From CAZALT01 sp964485515 (GTDB taxonomy: Bacteria > Actinomycetota > Acidimicrobiia > Acidimicrobiales > Acidimicrobilacustridaceae), in the NCBI GenBank assembly GCA_964485515.1, contig CAZALT010000059.1, positions 1 to 18,976 on the forward strand: a stretch of DNA of 18,976 nt. The letters are read 5' to 3'. Numbering within the stretch: the first letter of the stretch is position 1; each line of letters begins with the position of its first letter. A program made the translations under genes and the position numbers. This document shows positions 6,493 to 14,143 of the stretch, one piece after another. The notes below the pieces were generated by a model. The model was not told the DNA's origin, did not search any database, and worked only from the letters and a program-made list of their open reading frames with translations.

Positions 6493-9326
6493 CACGCCAC
6501 CTCCATGGGCTCGTTGGACGCTTGGCTTGATGCGATGTGGTCCGCCTGGCGCACCACCGCTTCGAGCAGCGCGAGGCCCCAATAGCCATAGCGCTCGCAG
6601 CATCGACGGAAGCGAGCGGGCTGGTCCCAGTCGGCCTCGCCCAGGTCCCCTCGCACCGAGATCGCCTCACCCTCGATGTTGGCGGTCACCGTCACGGGCG
6701 CCACGTCCTTCACCGGAGCCACCAACGGACGGCCGAAGCCATGATGGGAGATGGACAGGTGGAGAACGAGATCGGGATCCCACGGCGGGTCGGGGTGCTC
6801 GTCGAGCCACGCCTCGATGAGGCGAGCGCTCAGTGCCTCGTGGCGTCCTCCGCTCGGCCAGCCTGAACCCAGCTGGTCGGAGCGCCAAAGCCAGCGCGGC
6901 GTGTTCGACTTCGCGACAGGATCGCTGTGCTCCCCGCGGGGGTCGAGCCAGCGTTGGAACCGAGAGTCGGCTTTGCCGAGGTCATGGAACCGACCGGCGG
7001 CCTCGACCGCGGCCACCAACTCGTCGGAGAGTCCGACGGCCGTTCCGATGCGTCCCGCGATCTCGCCAACGCTGGTGAGGTGATCGGCGAGCCCGACCGA
7101 GGTGACGTTCGCGGCGGCGCTGAGGTCATCGAAGGCGTCAGCGGCGATGAGCTGCGTTGACCGATGAGCCTTGCCCTCGATGTCGCGCATCAACATCGGG
7201 ACGCTCCCGGCGTAGTCGATCCGCTCGCGGGCGGAGCCGGTGACCGCTGCCCACACCGGGGCGAGCGTGGCCTCTGGCTCGACCGCGTCCACGAGCTGCT
7301 TGGCGTGCCGGGCGAGCGCGTCGACGTCGACCTCGTCGTCGTCGGCATCGAGTGATTTTGCGACGATCTGGAGGGCAGCGAGGGTGCCGCCCGGGGCCCT
7401 GTCGCCCGGCGAGCCCCACTGGTGAACCAACCGCAGACCGGGATCGAGCGGGATGCCGGGCCAGCGCTCGAGGGACAGGTCGTCGACGGTCTCGGTCGCG
7501 TCCGGGTTCCATCCGTGCTTGTCGTGCAAACCGTCGTCCACGTCGAGGATCACGATGTCCGACGGTCGCAGGCGCGACACCTGGGCCTCTTCGATGAGCA
7601 CCCGGTCGGGGGCGAGGCGTCGCAGCGGGCGTTCGCCGAATCGGTCGGCGAGAACCTCCTTCGCCTCACGCAGCGGCAGCTCGATCGTCTCGTCCGTGTC
7701 GACGCTGGGCACCAACCGCTCACCATCTTGAAGGGGCGTGGCCCGCCAGCACAGGGTGAGGCGGGGACCCTCAGATGCAAACCCTTCGAAGAACGGTTCG
7801 ACCGGGGCTTCGCCGGGTGGGGGAGTCGTCGTCTTGGCCCACTCCCACAGGTGCGCCGGGAGCAGCTCAGCGGTGCGTGGCGGATGGTCGCCTGGTTCAC
7901 CGATGATCTCGGAGATGGTGCCGGGCTGGAGATCGACGACGTCGACGTCGAACCCGATGGCGGTCTCGAGCCGATCCCAAACGGTGGCGGGTTCCGTGCC
8001 ATAGACCGGCCACTCCTGCTTCTGGCCGGCAGGATGGACGATGACCGCCGTAGCGTCCGAGGTCTCGCCAAGACGGTTGAGGCGACCGAAGCGTTGGATC
8101 AACGAGCGGGCCCCGCTCGTCTCGGTCACCAAGATGTCGAAGTCGAGATCGGCACCCACCTCGAGTGTCTGAGTTGCGACCACGACGAGGCTCTGCTCCC
8201 GGACTCGGGACCGATCGCGGCCTGCCGGTGCTCCGAGGGTCTCGTGGAGCACCCGATCTCGCACTGCTGCGGCATCGGGGCTACGCATGCGACCCGTGAG
8301 CAGTTCCAGGTTGGCTGTTGCCAACGCCGATGTCTCCTTCTCTGCGCGCTTCGTCAGCTCGTTGAACACGGCACGTGCGCCGCGGGCCGTGTTGGTGAAC
8401 ACGACGGCCGCTACCGGTCCTGCGTGGGCACCGATCTCGGCGGTCAGCTCGTCGGCCAACGTCGGGGCCAGCTTGTCCGAAGGCTTGTTCACCGAGACCA
8501 GCCGCGTCGGCTTGTGCGCATTCAAGCGCTTCTGGACGATGTCGTTGGCGAGGTCATCAGCATCGAGGCCGAACGGCTCCACTGCATCTCCCGTTGCGGT
8601 CAGCGAGACCACGAGCGGTCGTGAACGCTCGACTGGCATCACGGTGGCCGGGTCACCGATGTCGCACTGGTCGATGGGGTGGACCAGTCGCTGGAGGGGT
8701 TGCGCGAGGTGAGCCTCGTCGAGCAACACGAGCGAGTCGATGCCGGCATGTGCCGCGTCGACCGGATGCATCGAGCGGCTGGACGCGTAGCCTCGGAACA
8801 GCCAGGAGCTCGCGAACATCGGCACGGTGGCGAACACCAATGCCGGCTGGGCCGGGTGGGCGGCCCGAACGCCGAGATCCGCGGCACCCCGCAGGCGGGT
8901 GGCGACGAAGGGCCGGTCGCCGGCTCCTCCGATTCCCCGGATCTCCCGAAGCGCGTCGCCGACCCGCCGGATGTGCTCGGCGTCCTGTTCGGACAGATCT
9001 GGGTGGGATTCGGGTTCCGTCAGGAGGTCTTCGAGCTCCAGGCCACGGGCAAAGGCAGCATCGACCAGGAGGCGGCGGTTGACGACGTACCAGACTCGCG
9101 TGGGCAGCGTGCGGGCCGCCGCCGGCCGGTTGGCCTGCGATGCCAGGGCCCAGACCGCGATGTCGAGGCAGGTGGTCTTGCCCAGCCCAGTGGGGATCTC
9201 GATCGCGTTCGGCCATCCGGTTGTCGCGACGACACCCGCGAGCCGAAGTTGCCACGGCAGCGGCGCCCGGCCGTTGTTCGCCGCCCGGTAGAACTCGTCG
9301 AAGGTGGGAAATGACGCGTCACTCAT
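6492..9326 (-). CDS. cas3: Cas3 helicase-nuclease, type I-G form with C-terminal HD domain
   Basis: A 944-residue superfamily 2 helicase fused to an HD nuclease. Walker A is IPTGLGKTT (44-52), the DEAH box is LLLDEAHLAQP (200-210), motif III is SLTATG, and motif VI is LIQRFGRLNR. The HD nuclease is at the C-terminus: H781-D782 in GRFHDLGKADSRF, H861-H862 in SISHHGFGRP and D929 in RQADHIAS. In most type I Cas3 proteins the HD domain comes first; helicase-then-HD is the arrangement of the I-G (GSU0051-like) branch. It would be recruited to the R-loop and degrade target DNA. The start overlaps the csb2 stop by 8 bp (ATGAGTGA). Both active sites look intact. Confidence 0.96.
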   Translation of the reverse strand: MSDASFPTFDEFYRAANNGRAPLPWQLRLAGVVATTGWPNAIEIPTGLGKTTCLDIAVWALASQANRPAAARTLPTRVWYVVNRRLLVDAAFARGLELEDLLTEPESHPDLSEQDAEHIRRVGDALREIRGIGGAGDRPFVATRLRGAADLGVRAAHPAQPALVFATVPMFASSWLFRGYASSRSMHPVDAAHAGIDSLVLLDEAHLAQPLQRLVHPIDQCDIGDPATVMPVERSRPLVVSLTATGDAVEPFGLDADDLANDIVQKRLNAHKPTRLVSVNKPSDKLAPTLADELTAEIGAHAGPVAAVVFTNTARGARAVFNELTKRAEKETSALATANLELLTGRMRSPDAAAVRDRVLHETLGAPAGRDRSRVREQSLVVVATQTLEVGADLDFDILVTETSGARSLIQRFGRLNRLGETSDATAVIVHPAGQKQEWPVYGTEPATVWDRLETAIGFDVDVVDLQPGTISEIIGEPGDHPPRTAELLPAHLWEWAKTTTPPPGEAPVEPFFEGFASEGPRLTLCWRATPLQDGERLVPSVDTDETIELPLREAKEVLADRFGERPLRRLAPDRVLIEEAQVSRLRPSDIVILDVDDGLHDKHGWNPDATETVDDLSLERWPGIPLDPGLRLVHQWGSPGDRAPGGTLAALQIVAKSLDADDDEVDVDALARHAKQLVDAVEPEATLAPVWAAVTGSARERIDYAGSVPMLMRDIEGKAHRSTQLIAADAFDDLSAAANVTSVGLADHLTSVGEIAGRIGTAVGLSDELVAAVEAAGRFHDLGKADSRFQRWLDPRGEHSDPVAKSNTPRWLWRSDQLGSGWPSGGRHEALSARLIEAWLDEHPDPPWDPDLVLHLSISHHGFGRPLVAPVKDVAPVTVTANIEGEAISVRGDLGEADWDQPARFRRCCERYGYWGLALLEAVVRQADHIASSQASNEPMEVA

Positions 9327-10770
9327 CGGAGGTCTCCCCGGATGGTGAGGGTGAAGATCGTGGGGCCGGCGCCAGGAGGCCCAGCCCGAAACTCCGACTG
9401 CGGCCGATGGTCAGCGGTCCGTGGACGGGTTCGGCGAAGGTGACGTCCAGCCAGTAGTAGGGGTGGCGGTCCTTCCCTGCTCGGTGTGCCTGATCGCCAC
9501 GTAACCGCACGACTCCGGAACCCGTGGGGACGGGCGACACGACCGCAGTCTCGGGCTCGGGATGGCCGGCATGTCGGAACCAGCTCCGGATGTCACTCGG
9601 CGTCGGGCCCTTCCGACGGCCACGTTCGGCGACGACAGGTGTCGCGCTGAACCATCGCCGCGATGGTCCCGCCCACCGTTCGGGCCGGGTCGTCCACTTG
9701 GCCCGAACGGCGTCGGCGTGGGTGAGCTCCACCTGAAGCCCCGGTGCCCGGAGCTCGCGCAGGGGCCCGTACAACGCCGTCCGTACCCCCTCGACGACCA
9801 CGGGATCGGCCTCGGGCGGAAGCCAGATGGCCGCACCATGGATCATCCCGTCGCTGTTGTCGTGCCCGACGTTGGGTAGGGCGAGGAACCGGGCGAGCTG
9901 GTACGGACGGGTGGCGTCGTCGGGGATCTCATGACCGTTGAGCCTCCACAGGTCAGTCGAGTTGCCCGTCCCGCCGTCGTAGTGGGCGACGACAGCCGCT
10001 CGCAACGTCTCGGTGACGAGCAGGACCTTGTGTCCGGCAACCCGCCGGTCGAACGTGAGCCACAGCGTCGTGGGCTGAGCAGGCTGGTCGTCCTCGGATT
10101 GCGTGGCATACCGTTCCCGGCGCGTCGGGATCCATGATCGGCGAGCCCCCTCGCCGCTGGACCAGCGGTCGAACGCGTCGTCGAGGTGTTCGAGGAGGCC
10201 CGGGTAGGGCACGGGCAGCGAGGTGCCACCGGTCGCTCCCGGGTGCCAAGTCGCGGGCAGGTCGGAGGTCGTCGGCGTAGCGTCGGTGACGGTGACCCGA
10301 ACGGGCGAGTCGGCGCACCCCAGGTAGCCGACGCGTGCCGCTCGTCGGCGAAGCGAGTCGAGGTCGGCATCGGACACGTCGACGTCCCACGCGTAGGTGA
10401 TGACGGGATGGTGAGGGCTGAGCCGAGTTCCTGGCCGCACCTCGGCCGATGAGCGCGCCGGATAGTTCTGCACGACGTTGGTCTCGGCAACGTCCTTGAC
10501 CACGAACCGCGAGACGAGGTGGGTCGACTCGGTGTCGGCGAGGGCATCGGCGAAGATGACGGGAGCGGGTGCCGCCTCGATGGCGGCGAGCTCCTCGCCG
10601 GAGGTCACCGCGCAGCGGTCACGGGTGCCGTCGGCGGCGACCAGCGCCGAGAACAGGCGGGCCGGGCTCGGTGGCCACTCTGCGGCCTGTTCGCCGCCTG
10701 CCATCACGGTGTCGTCGGGTGAGCCGGCTCGGATGGCGCCGTGCAGCAGCTCGACGGTGACAGTGAGCAT
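9319..10770 (-). CDS. csb2: Csb2, Cas5-Cas6 fusion of type I-G
   Basis: A 483-residue RAMP protein. The start at MLTVTVELLH is chosen because its ATG overlaps the csb1 stop as TGATG; 78 further codons upstream are open but lie within csb1. EWPPSPARLFSALVAA (31-46) is a Csb2 hallmark. LPNVGHDNSDGMIHGAAIWLP (298-318) contains histidines that could serve crRNA cleavage. GPLTIGRSRSFGLGLLAP (451-468) is the glycine-rich loop of the C-terminal RAMP fold. In this subtype Csb2 combines Cas5, which caps the crRNA 5' handle, with Cas6, which cuts the repeat hairpin. No separate cas6 is present, which fits. The catalytic residue is not settled from sequence alone. Confidence 0.93.
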   Translation of the reverse strand: MLTVTVELLHGAIRAGSPDDTVMAGGEQAAEWPPSPARLFSALVAADGTRDRCAVTSGEELAAIEAAPAPVIFADALADTESTHLVSRFVVKDVAETNVVQNYPARSSAEVRPGTRLSPHHPVITYAWDVDVSDADLDSLRRRAARVGYLGCADSPVRVTVTDATPTTSDLPATWHPGATGGTSLPVPYPGLLEHLDDAFDRWSSGEGARRSWIPTRRERYATQSEDDQPAQPTTLWLTFDRRVAGHKVLLVTETLRAAVVAHYDGGTGNSTDLWRLNGHEIPDDATRPYQLARFLALPNVGHDNSDGMIHGAAIWLPPEADPVVVEGVRTALYGPLRELRAPGLQVELTHADAVRAKWTTRPERWAGPSRRWFSATPVVAERGRRKGPTPSDIRSWFRHAGHPEPETAVVSPVPTGSGVVRLRGDQAHRAGKDRHPYYWLDVTFAEPVHGPLTIGRSRSFGLGLLAPAPRSSPSPSGETSDE

Positions 10771-11936
10771 CAGTCTGACTCGGGATCGGGGAAGGTCTTG
10801 CGGATGACGTCGCCCAACTTGCCCTTCGGATGGACGGTGAGGGGAGCCGGCCAGTGCGATCCCACCGGAAGGCCAGCGCTCTCGGCCTTGGCTACGGCAG
10901 CTTGGAACAGAGCAGTCACTTCCTCGATCGACGGCGTGTCGACGACCTCGTCGCCCGAGCTGCCAAGCCAGGTCCAGGTCGTCGTCGAGGGACGGAGGTC
11001 GCATCCCGACCGGAGGTTGAACGAACGCCCGAAGGCGCCCACGTGGGCGACGATGCCGAGCGCGGCGAGCAACGCTCGCGCCTCGGCGGTTCCGACCGAC
11101 GTGCGGATCCGGCGAAGCGACGCGAACGACACCGTGCTCTGCTGGGCGATCGCCCGGAACGACACTCCGCTGAGCGCGGCCTCGTCACCGCCGACGGGCA
11201 CCTGGCCATGACCGATGTCGGCGAGCTTCTTCCCCCTCTCCGACACCTTCCAACGCTCGTGCCACATCGGGTCGAATTCGATCTTCTCGTCGATGCTCAG
11301 GTTGAGGGGGTCACCCTTGAGGCCTTGGGTTCGGATGTCGGCCGCTGCCGGCTCGATGCCGATGATCTCTGATACCCAGGATCGGGCGAGCTTGGCCTGC
11401 GAACCCTTCTTGCCGAGATGGGATTGCCAGAAGCCGAAGAGCAGCGCCTGGGGAAACCACTCGACCAGGGCATCGGCGTTGTCGGCGGTAGCCGAGAAGA
11501 TCGCCTTGCCGATGTCGGTCTTGAGGAAGTCGGTCCCGCCGAGCTCGGCATCGCGGAGATATGCATCGCTGTTGCGGTGGGGGAATTGGAAGCTCGACAG
11601 CTGCCGCGGCACATGCGGCGGGAGCGGCTCGAGCCCGCTCAGGTCGAGCACGATCTCGGGCAGGCCCAGCGTCTCGCGCATTCGCCGGAGCGCGGCTTCG
11701 AGGTGGTTCGCTTCGCTCGGCTCGTTGTCGATGGAGATGACGTCGACCGCTGCTCGCGCCTCGCCCTCCCCCCACCAGCGCCGACCGGCTTGGAAGATGC
11801 CGCCGGCGTAGGTCGCCGGCTTGACCTTCGTGCCGGGCCCACCCAGCGGTTCGAGCTCGGTTCGGATCGAGATCCCCGCGTCGAAGCCGTCGTCGCTGGT
11901 CGCCTCGATCAGGCGATCGATGTCCAGTGCTGCCAT
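10770..11936 (-). CDS. csb1: Csb1, Cas7 backbone subunit of type I-G
   Basis: A 388-residue protein and first gene of the cas operon. Family features are the basic N-terminal RAMP region (GGIFQAGRRWW, 45-55), FPHRNSDAYLRDAEL (118-132), ALLFGFWQSH (164-173), KLARSWVSEIIG (182-193) and LSGVSFRAIAQQSTVSF (255-271). Several copies would polymerise along the crRNA spacer to form the filament of the interference complex. The ATG at 11936 has a GAGAGG ribosome site upstream, the only clear one in the operon, as expected for a lead gene; the downstream genes depend on overlapping stops. The promoter should lie in 11937-12100, but I see no convincing -35/-10 pair. Confidence 0.94.
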   Translation of the reverse strand: MAALDIDRLIEATSDDGFDAGISIRTELEPLGGPGTKVKPATYAGGIFQAGRRWWGEGEARAAVDVISIDNEPSEANHLEAALRRMRETLGLPEIVLDLSGLEPLPPHVPRQLSSFQFPHRNSDAYLRDAELGGTDFLKTDIGKAIFSATADNADALVEWFPQALLFGFWQSHLGKKGSQAKLARSWVSEIIGIEPAAADIRTQGLKGDPLNLSIDEKIEFDPMWHERWKVSERGKKLADIGHGQVPVGGDEAALSGVSFRAIAQQSTVSFASLRRIRTSVGTAEARALLAALGIVAHVGAFGRSFNLRSGCDLRPSTTTWTWLGSSGDEVVDTPSIEEVTALFQAAVAKAESAGLPVGSHWPAPLTVHPKGKLGDVIRKTFPDPESD

Positions 11937-11943
11937 GTGCTCG

Positions 11944-11950
11944 TCCTCTC
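11944..11950 (-). promoter_or_regulatory. Ribosome binding site of csb1
   Basis: On the minus strand GAGAGGA lies about 7-8 nt before the csb1 ATG at 11936. It supports this start and marks csb1 as the entry point for translation of the coupled cas operon. Confidence 0.65.
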
Positions 11951-12118
11951 AACTCATCGGATGTGATCTCAGAGGAGGGTGGTGCGCCGAACGACCTGTC
12001 CCGCAATACCCGCCGAGGAGCAACGTAGCTGGAGGGTGTGACAGTCATGATCGAAAGCCGCTCGTCCTCCGATATTGGCTTGGTGGTGCCCCAACAGAAC
12101 CCCTTCTCGAGCACCTGA

Positions 12119-12203
12119 CTCTCGACACGGAGAAACGCACAACGAAGGTCGGGACACCGCCAGAGACGGTAGCACCCAATCTCTACTTGCTACGTGTCGA
12201 GAG
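12119..12203. repeat. 11-bp perfect inverted repeat, arms 63 bp apart
   Basis: CTCTCGACACG at 12119-12129 and its exact reverse complement CGTGTCGAGAG at 12193-12203. The arms flank the pseudo-repeat at 12137-12155. The spacing could serve paired operator sites, the base of a structured RNA, or a guide-target pair. Confidence 0.7.
12137..12155 (-). repeat. Degenerate CRISPR half-repeat upstream of csb1
   Basis: The plus strand matches repeat positions 1-19 at 15 of 19 bases, including an unbroken CAACGAAGG. On the minus strand, the direction in which the array is read, it ends CCTTCGTTGTGC against CCTTCGTTGAGC in the true repeat. The part kept is the one that gives the crRNA 5' handle. The rest of the repeat is not conserved, though ACCG/CGGT in the preceding bases could make a short 4-bp stem. 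It may be chance, a relic, or a crRNA-like regulatory gene. Confidence 0.4.
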
Positions 12204-12272
12204 GGGTCGACTAGATCTGAGCTCAGGGGACCGGTAGGGTTCGGCCGAGCTCATGAACAGGCCGTGCCCTTG

Positions 12273-12797
12273 ATGCATGCATTTCTCGATGAGTCTGTTC
12301 GGGGTGGCCGTTACCTGGTCGGTGTCGTGACCTCGGGCGGCGGCGATGCTGCGGAGTCTCGCAAGCGATTGCGCCAACTCTGCATGCCGGGACAAGAGCG
12401 CCTTCATTTCGCGTCGGAAGGCGATCGTCGTCGACGTGCACTACTGACAGAGTTCGGTCGATTGAATTTCTCAGCAACGGTCTTCGTGGTGCGGCAGGCG
12501 AACGAGGTGCTGGCCCGCGAGCAGGCGTTGGCCGCGGTCGTGTCAGCAGTGATCGCCCAAGACGTGGACTTGCTGCGAATCGAGTCGCGGTCAGTCAGGG
12601 ACCGTGATGACGGTGCCACTCTTCGACGCCTCATCGATCGAGGTTCGCGGCTTGGGTTCGATCACACGACGCCGCGAGTCGAACCGATGCTGTGGCTGCC
12701 GGACGGGATCACATGGGCCGTTGGACGGTCCCCTGAGTGGAGGCGCCGAGTCGAAGCCAGCGGGATCGACATTCGTGTCGTGAACGTCAGCGGCTGA
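12273..12797 (+). CDS. DUF3800-like protein (probable RNase H-fold)
   Basis: The start is taken at MHAFLDESVR, giving 174 residues; the open frame extends 66 codons further up without family features. The N-terminus resembles the opening strand of DUF3800-type proteins with an acidic pair (D6, E7). Other family-like stretches are LHFASEGDRRRRAL (44-57), LRIESR with E104 (101-106) and LWLPDGITWAVG with D144 (140-151). The acidic residues are arranged as in RNase H-like nucleases, but no activity is established for this group, so nuclease function is an inference. There is no clear Shine-Dalgarno site. It is divergent from csb1, so it may share regulation with the cas operon, or it may simply be the chromosomal neighbour; similar short genes occur in actinobacteria away from CRISPR loci. 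Confidence 0.75.
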   Translation: MHAFLDESVRGGRYLVGVVTSGGGDAAESRKRLRQLCMPGQERLHFASEGDRRRRALLTEFGRLNFSATVFVVRQANEVLAREQALAAVVSAVIAQDVDLLRIESRSVRDRDDGATLRRLIDRGSRLGFDHTTPRVEPMLWLPDGITWAVGRSPEWRRRVEASGIDIRVVNVSG

Positions 12798-13085
12798 GGC
12801 GAACGATCACGCGCAACAGCCGGGCGCCCACCGTCCGGAGGGGTCCCGGCTGCACTTCCGCAGGCTAGTGCCCTTGGCGAGATCAGGATACCGAGCTGAG
12901 AGAGGTTCTGGCCAGGACTTTGCCCCAGACCTCGGGGTCGAACCGTCAGATTCCCATGACGTGTTCCCACGACACACCAGGGCGACGGGTCGGGATCCGT
13001 CCTCGATCGAGCAACCGCAGTCAACCGAAGCCTCGGGTCGGCGTGGACTTCGGTTGACGGCTCGCTCACGGGGTAGAAGGGGCGT
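12798..13085. other. Intergenic region
   Basis: A 288-bp gap between two plus-strand genes. Apart from the inverted repeat at 13020-13058 and an AGAAGGGG ribosome site just before 13086, I see no gene, tRNA or mobile element in it. Confidence 0.5.
13020..13058. repeat. 11-bp perfect inverted repeat upstream of the DUF4235 gene
   Basis: GTCAACCGAAG at 13020-13030 and CTTCGGTTGAC at 13048-13058, with a 17-base loop, ending 27 bp before the next ATG. There is no T run, so it is a weak intrinsic terminator. It could end the DUF3800-like transcript or be an operator for the next gene. Confidence 0.55.
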
Positions 13086-13373
13086 ATGGAACTCGAAGAA
13101 GATGTCCTCTGGCAGGCCGTTGCGCTTCCCACGGGGATCGTGGCGGGAATGGTCGGCCGCAAGGCGGTCGCGTCCGTGTGGAGTCGGGTGACCGATCGCG
13201 ACGTCCCGAACAAGCCGGCGGCGCCGGGGGTGAGCTGGCCCGAGGCGATCGCCTTCGCCATGATCTCGGGCGCGACGTTGGGTCTCGTTCGCCTGCTGGC
13301 GCAACGCGGCGCCGCGGGTGTCTGGCATCTTGCGGCGGGCAGCTATCCGCCGGCCTTGCGCCAGGATCGGTAG
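13086..13373 (+). CDS. DUF4235 family small membrane protein
   Basis: A 95-residue protein that fits DUF4235, a family of small actinobacterial proteins of unknown function. The pattern is a hydrophobic segment with glycines followed by a basic patch (AVALPTGIVAGMVGRKAV, 11-28), a polar linker with a proline-rich turn, SWPEAIAFAMISGATLGLVRLLAQR (50-74) and a closing RGAAGVWHLAAGSYPPAL. The two hydrophobic segments probably cross the membrane. The ATG is preceded by AGAAGGGGCGT, a strong ribosome site. It has no evident tie to the CRISPR locus and likely marks return to ordinary chromosome. Confidence 0.85.
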   Translation: MELEEDVLWQAVALPTGIVAGMVGRKAVASVWSRVTDRDVPNKPAAPGVSWPEAIAFAMISGATLGLVRLLAQRGAAGVWHLAAGSYPPALRQDR

Positions 13374-13489
13374 ACCGACCGACGATGCGTCATGCCGGAT
13401 GGTCTCGACTGGGGTCGACGGCGAGGTTTGCGTCCTCCATCGATGTCGAGGGTCCGGATCGAAGCACACGGCGCACTACGGTCACGGCC

Positions 13490-14092
13490 ATGTCGGGGAA
13501 CCGTTGGCTGCAGCAGATCGAAGAGAACCCCGAGCACTCCCAGTGGTACATCGACCGGTTCCGAGCGATGGCCGCCGAGGGCAAAGACCTCGATGGCGAG
13601 GCCCGGCTCGTCGACGCCATGGCGGCGCGGGGGTCGCGCATCCTCGACGCCGGGTGCGGACCGGGACGGCTCGGTGGCCGGCTGGCACAGCTCGGGCATC
13701 AGGTGGTCGGCGTCGACCTCGATCCTGAGCTGATCGCGGCCGCCGAGATCGACCATCCCGGACCGACGTGGCTCGTCGTCGATCTGTCCGAGCTCGACCT
13801 CTCGTCCGAACCGATCAGCGAGTTCGACGTGATCGTCTCGGCCGGCAACGTCATGGCGTTCCTCGACCCCGCGACCCGCCAGTCGGTGCTCGAACGCCTC
13901 GGCGCGCACCTCGCGCCGGAGGGCCGCCTCGTCATCGGGTTCGGGTCGGGCCGGGACTACGACTTCGACGACTTCTTCGCCGACGTCGCAGCCGCCGGAC
14001 TCGACGAGGAGCTCCGCCTCGCCACCTGGGACCTCCGTCCCTTCACGTCGGAATCGGACTTCCTCGTGGCGATCCTCTCCCGGGCGCGATAG
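13490..14092 (+). CDS. Class I SAM-dependent methyltransferase
   Basis: A 200-residue protein starting at MSGNRWLQQI; the open frame runs another 104 codons upstream but crosses the DUF4235 gene in another frame. Motif I is ILDAGCGPGRLGGRLA (51-66), and the acidic end of strand 2 is VVGVDLDPE (72-80), binding the ribose of S-adenosylmethionine. FDVIVSAGNVMAFLDP is the motif IV region and LAPEGRLVIGFG the following strand. The fold is clear but the substrate cannot be told. WYIDRFRAMAAEG near the start recalls small-molecule methyltransferases of actinobacteria. No strong Shine-Dalgarno is visible, so the start is less certain than the family. Confidence 0.88.
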   Translation: MSGNRWLQQIEENPEHSQWYIDRFRAMAAEGKDLDGEARLVDAMAARGSRILDAGCGPGRLGGRLAQLGHQVVGVDLDPELIAAAEIDHPGPTWLVVDLSELDLSSEPISEFDVIVSAGNVMAFLDPATRQSVLERLGAHLAPEGRLVIGFGSGRDYDFDDFFADVAAAGLDEELRLATWDLRPFTSESDFLVAILSRAR

Positions 14093-14126
14093 GCGTCTCC
14101 CTGGGCCGACAGGTCTCGCCCTGGTC

Positions 14127-14140
14127 CGGCGGGAACGCCG
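14127..14140. terminator. Small GC hairpin between convergent genes
   Basis: CGGCG, loop GGAA, CGCCG: a 5-bp stem with a tetraloop in the 51-bp gap between the methyltransferase and helicase stops. There is no T run. It could aid termination for both genes; the evidence is position only. Confidence 0.3.
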
Positions 14141-14143
14141 CGA

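Larger units (their letters stand above)
11937..12272. other. Divergent intergenic region between csb1 and the DUF3800-like gene
   Basis: A 336-bp stretch with no convincing gene. It should carry the cas operon promoter (minus strand) and the promoter of the gene at 12273 (plus strand). It contains a degenerate piece of the CRISPR repeat (12137-12155) and an 11-bp inverted repeat around it. A weak plus-strand promoter candidate is TTGCTA (12187-12192) with TAGATC (12212-12217), 19 bp apart; one inverted-repeat arm lies between the two boxes. Open frames crossing the region have no family features and are probably chance. Confidence 0.6.

Noticed and set aside
7422..8624. 400-codon plus-strand open frame opposite cas3
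   Set aside because: It is antisense to conserved helicase motifs and has no recognisable domain.
11311..12114. 267-codon minus-strand open frame crossing the csb1 start
   Set aside because: It overlaps csb1 in another frame and is Arg-rich with no domain; csb1 has the family motifs and a ribosome site.
12900..12960. A possible tRNA T-loop (GGTTCGACC on the minus strand)
   Set aside because: The flanking bases do not form a proper T stem, and no anticodon or acceptor stem can be drawn.
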